NCBI GenBank assembly: GCA_028023455.1
Contig: JAQFVV010000229.1
Span: 1,236,501-1,300,500, forward strand
Length of the DNA stretch: 64,000 nt
Direction of reading: 5' to 3'
Source of the DNA: Epiperipatus broadwayi
Taxonomy: Eukaryota > Onychophora > Udeonychophora > Euonychophora > Peripatidae
The translations under genes and the position numbers were made by a program. Shown in pieces: positions 59,723 through 64,000 of the stretch (the stretch's first letter is position 1; every line of letters begins with the position of its first letter). The notes beneath the pieces are model-generated. The model did not search any database and had not been told where the DNA came from. It saw only the letters and a program-made list of their open reading frames with translations.

Positions 59723-62700
59723 TCTTAAAATTATACAAACAAAATTATACAGTAATGGTAAACAGAACTCAAATCAAAGCACAACGAATAGCTTTAGACA
59801 TAAAAATTATCATAAATTTAAAATTACAACTGTGAATTAGTAATTTACCTTTCTCAGATTCAGATAACTTTAATATTACTATTTTACAAGATATACTTGG
59901 GTCAGTGAGAGCAGTTTTGTCACTATCCAAATATAACAAACAATGACAGCTCATAAAATAAAATAGAATTAATAAAAAAATATTTGGCAATCCCAATACC
60001 AACAGTAATATGAAATTTAAGTTTTATGAAGTACATATAAACTCTTAATAAAGCAAGCACAATAACTTACAAACTCTCTTTTCTTAAATAACTACGGGCG
60101 ACATAATCAAGATCAGTGAATGATGTATCTTCTGATTCAAATAAACAGGTTATTCCAAAACTAAGAGATACTTAAAATATTATTTAAAATAAGACATGGG
60201 CTTAAGATCAACAGTTCTGATCAATAAGCCATAAATTCTAAATGTACTTTAAATGTAAAAGTTTACCAAGATCATTGTGATATATTAATGTGTAATAAAT
60301 ATACTGTACTGATTGATGATGACTTTAAGACAATAAGATAATGTGTTGATAATAATAATAATAATAATATGGATGATGATTAGCAATAAGGCCACAGACA
60401 ATTAAATATATTTTCAAAACAACAAGATTTATTTACACTATTTACAACTTTCTAAAATAATAATAAATAATTAAGAACGTATATATTTCAAAAACAATAT
60501 AAAACAAGATATACTCATTTGGTTACAGATATATTCCCTTTAAATTTATTAACAGTTTTAATGTACTTATGTGTATAATAAATGTTATTCATAATAGCTA
60601 GCTATAGTTTGCTATTGAGAGCATTAAAGTACAATTAAACTTTACTAGTAAATAATATGATAATGACAATTATCTTATAAAGCACAAATGACAATTATTA
60701 TTTCAGCATTCAACAATCAATTGTATGAAAATGGGAACAGACACTAGAAGTCAAATATATACAGGATACTAAACTTTGCCCATGTTCACAGAATAATCAT
60801 TTTAACTACTGAAATGTCTTACCAATCCATCAGCAAACTACTGCTTGATGGAAATAAAATGACATTGCATATGTGTATCTCTCATTATGCCATATGTAAG
60901 TTTTTAAAATTACTAATAAATTTTGTTGGTTTACTTGCAAACTGTTGACAAGGTACCACAGCACAATACATACACTATTTTATTTAGCTAAACACTATAG
61001 TTAAACAATTGTTTCTGAAGCTAACTCTACCTTATCATTGCCATATAATTTTAAAACTCCCAAACAATACCATATACACAGAAATACCTAGACATCATCA
61101 TGAGGGATCAGACAATAAAGAGAGGCTTCTCAAAACAATATTATATAGTTGTATAACATTATGTCAGATTCCAATACTTTTTCCTAGGTACAAAATGTGT
61201 GGATATCATGTCAGCACAGGGAAATGGAATGCATACCATGAAAATAATCCTCTTTAGAGATTAAACTTTACCAGCTAAGCATAAAATAATTAATAAGCCT
61301 CAATAATATAATCCTCTCATGGAATAAGTAATGGGAGAATATATTCCATCTACCAATGCATAATATCAATGATACGATATTTAATAAAATTATAAGTTTC
61401 TCACACTTATCAAATGAAAACTAGCACAAATATTAATCAAAACAATGGCAAGATAAACTAATTCTCACACAAAAAGCTAAAAAGATAAATATCTCACTTT
61501 ACACAATATATATACTAAATAATGTATGAAACCAACAAAGATACTGTAAATCAAATGACTATGAAATATTTTTAAAAGCATAATAAAATTTGCAATAATA
61601 AGAAATACACACAATCAATGAAAAATAGCATAAATTCTTTAAACTAAAGTGGACATACTAAACTATAGGCAAAATATAATAAAGATGTAAAATGAATGTA
61701 TATCAGCTTATATGGAAAACTCCATATAATAAAATAATTGTATCATCATAAGTAAATACTATTACCCTTCTGAGAAATTATTCTGTCTGTTTACCCATAA
61801 ATAGAATATCAATAAACTATTCTCATGAATGTGAGAAATGTGTATCTCTATTTAGGTAAGCCTAATTTAATATTAACTTTAGGCTAAGTCTCATTGTATA
61901 TTTATACCATAAATAGAAATATATATATATATATACCTTAATAGCATATCCAAAACTAATATAAAATATTAATAAACATGAACAATATAAAAAAAATCAT
62001 TATTATTATACTTCATCTTATTTCCATACTCTCTAATTTAAATTCCTTCACTATACTGACAAGTGAAAACAATATCATTGTTGGCTGGGAAACTATTCTA
62101 TGTAGCTATGAATCCATATTCTTCATATTTTATCATGGTAAAATAAATAAAATATTTAAGAGTTCCTGGCAAATAAAAACAATGATACAATAAAGCTCAT
62201 AAATATTTTTCTTCACCTTTTTGAATTCTTTTTTTTTTCTTAAAACAAAGTAGTAGCTTAGATAATATCTCCAATTGAAACAGCAAAAAAAAAATTTTTC
62301 AAAAAACTTATTAATTTTTCCATTTGCACTAATATAGTGGAATAAATAGAAATGTTTCCTGCATTTTAAAGTATTTTAAATCTTGTTATTAATGTTTAGA
62401 CTAGTGTTAACTCCAGTGTTCCATAATAGTAATTAAAAAGTTTCTATCTACTTCTTAAAATTAAATTCATGCATTACAATATAGGTAAATCTTAATATTC
62501 TTGAGAGTAGACTTCATTTTTTAATTTAATTTTAGAAAGTTTTTTTCTGATTATTTTTAATTTGTTTCCCATTTACGTTTAGTATCAAGGCAAAAAAAAT
62601 ATTTTATATCTAGTTTATAAATAAGTGCACAGAATATTTTTTCTTTCCTTCTTGCCCTTCCAAACAAATCATTGTTAATCTTTAAAAATTCATAATGAGT

Positions 62701-63567
62701 GTAATAACTAAGATTGTAGTAAGATATAGAATAAAATTTTATGCTTACACTCTCTTGTCCAGTTTTAAATCTAAAGTGCCTTTGAATGAAGTAGTTGTTT
62801 TTCAAAATGGTAACTCATATTTTTTAAATGTGAAATCATGGCCATTGTCCATGCAAGGAAGTGGAATTCTCTACTCCATATTCATGGTTCAAAATACGAT
62901 TACTTATCCTTTAAATTCAGTTCAAATTCAATTCCAGTGTTATTTATTATAAGCTTCTTCTTGGTCTTAACTTTTGTTATAGCTCAGATGTTATTTTATC
63001 TCTTGTCTTTTTAAAATGATCTCCCCCCCCCTTACAAACTCTCCTGGGTTATTTATACCTTTATCAAACTTGGTATGTAAATGCAATTAATGTGTATCCA
63101 TATGTATTAATTAGTGCTAACTAAACAAGCTGTTCAAAATTATTTTAAATCACAATAAAAATATGCTTAGGGATTAATTACAAAGATTAATTTAGAATAG
63201 TTATGATTTTAAATCTATTTTGATTATTATTTAATAATAACAAAATATCAAATGTTTCTATACTTATAAATTAATAAGAACCCTAATAAATTATTATTTT
63301 AATATTATTAAAAATTAGTTCACTTGGCACAGTGCATATTAGAATCTCATATACATTCTGCTAGAGGGCTTAGCATATCTTGAACCGTCTGAGTCTTTAT
63401 CACTCTCAGGAGATTTATTGATAATATTTATCAAATCTTATAATAAAATTTGGCAACTACAATAATATACCACTGATATAATACACTGATTTAATATATT
63501 TCAACTATTGTCAATTAAAATTTAAAATTTTACACATTTGACCGCATAAATAAGGCTTGACAAACAT

Positions 63568-63586
63568 CTAGCTCTACCATTAAAGT

Positions 63587-63617
<31 letters not shown>

Positions 63618-63645
63618 ACTTTAATGGTAGAGCTAGATGTATATA

Positions 63646-63693
<48 letters not shown>

Positions 63694-63695
63694 CT
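63568..63695. repeat. TA-rich palindrome and microsatellites
   Basis: CATCTAGCTCTACCATTAAA+GTTA, (TA)n, then TAAC+TTTAATGGTAGAGCTAGATG form a perfect hairpin of 24-bp arms with a TA loop. A second (TA)n follows at 63650-63688. Confidence 0.9.
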
Positions 63696-64000
63696 ATCAA
63701 CATCTAAACAATACCAATAACATTAACAATCAACAATCTCTATCTTGAGCATTAATAGGTTACTTATATAATTAATATATAGTTGATATGCAATTTGAAA
63801 GTTATAATTGACTATTTATTAATCTGCTTTCACAACAGGTTATATTTACCTGTTCAATGAGATTTATTTAAGCTTCTTTGTATTAATAATTTCATTCTCT
63901 CTAGTCAAGATGCAATCTTTAATGCCTATATAAACCTTTTAGACCATAGATAAAGATAGATTTCCATTTTTATTGATTAAAGGGGATTGCCTTGATAATA

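Larger units (their letters stand above)
58343..64000 (+). other. Intron downstream of the last visible exon (3' partial)
   Basis: Contains an HHR inverted pair, one MITE and two TA-rich palindromic tracts. From 59730 to 63560 no coding exon or known element was seen apart from a GATAATAAT run near 60350. Short frames there (for example 61009-61257, 62695-62952) lack family motifs. Confidence 0.55.

Noticed and set aside
58343-64000. Next exon of the kinase-homology domain
   Set aside because: I looked for an acceptor followed by Asp-(Ile/Val)-Leu and for the later HGNLKSSNC-type motif; no convincing match was seen, so the exon probably lies beyond 64000.

Overview
The window is AT-rich animal genomic DNA holding a middle slice of one large, intron-rich gene on the + strand. 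Seven confident exons, at 4417-4511, 23278-23407, 33838-33922, 47307-47445, 48882-48956, 56884-56958 and 58235-58342, have canonical splice sites and compatible phases. Joined, they read through from the end of a ligand-binding ectodomain, across one membrane helix, into the start of a kinase-homology domain. The order and motifs match a receptor (membrane) guanylate cyclase of the natriuretic-peptide-receptor type. The N-terminal ectodomain, the rest of the kinase-homology domain and the cyclase catalytic domain lie outside the window. Introns run from about 1.3 to 13 kb (about 19 kb if the first large intron has no extra exon). A possible 21-nt in-frame microexon sits at 11653-11673.

Introns of this size, packed with LINEs, Penelope-like elements, tRNA-type SINEs, foldback elements and long GATA/ATCT microsatellites, suggest a lophotrochozoan, perhaps a cephalopod or other mollusc. 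That is an inference; no marker locus fixes the species.

Layout: 1-4416 intron with an LTR-like insert; 4512-23277 intron(s) with ribozyme repeats, Penelope fragments, a long foldback element and microsatellites; 23408-33837 LINE remains, a hAT-type MITE with intact target duplication, a SINE nested in a LINE, and a Penelope fragment followed by a ribozyme repeat; 33923-47306 an LTR-like element, a 5.6-kb three-copy tandem array, inverted repeats and two LINE fragments; 48957-56883 a minisatellite, ATCT/GATA tracts and ribozyme repeats; 56959-58234 a GATA/GACA tract; 58343-64000 mostly featureless intron with a MITE and a TA palindrome.

The most interesting content is a dispersed repeat family of about 450 bp. 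Each complete copy carries a type I hammerhead ribozyme fold: a CTGATGA box, a short stem II, a GAA box, a very short stem III and a closing stem I with a second outer helix. It also carries a tRNA-like B box about 100 bp downstream. Copies occur as direct dimers (about 454 and 467 bp period) and as head-to-head inverted pairs whose strand switch often falls at the ribozyme. This resembles metazoan retrozymes and the Schistosoma Sm-alpha hammerhead SINE.
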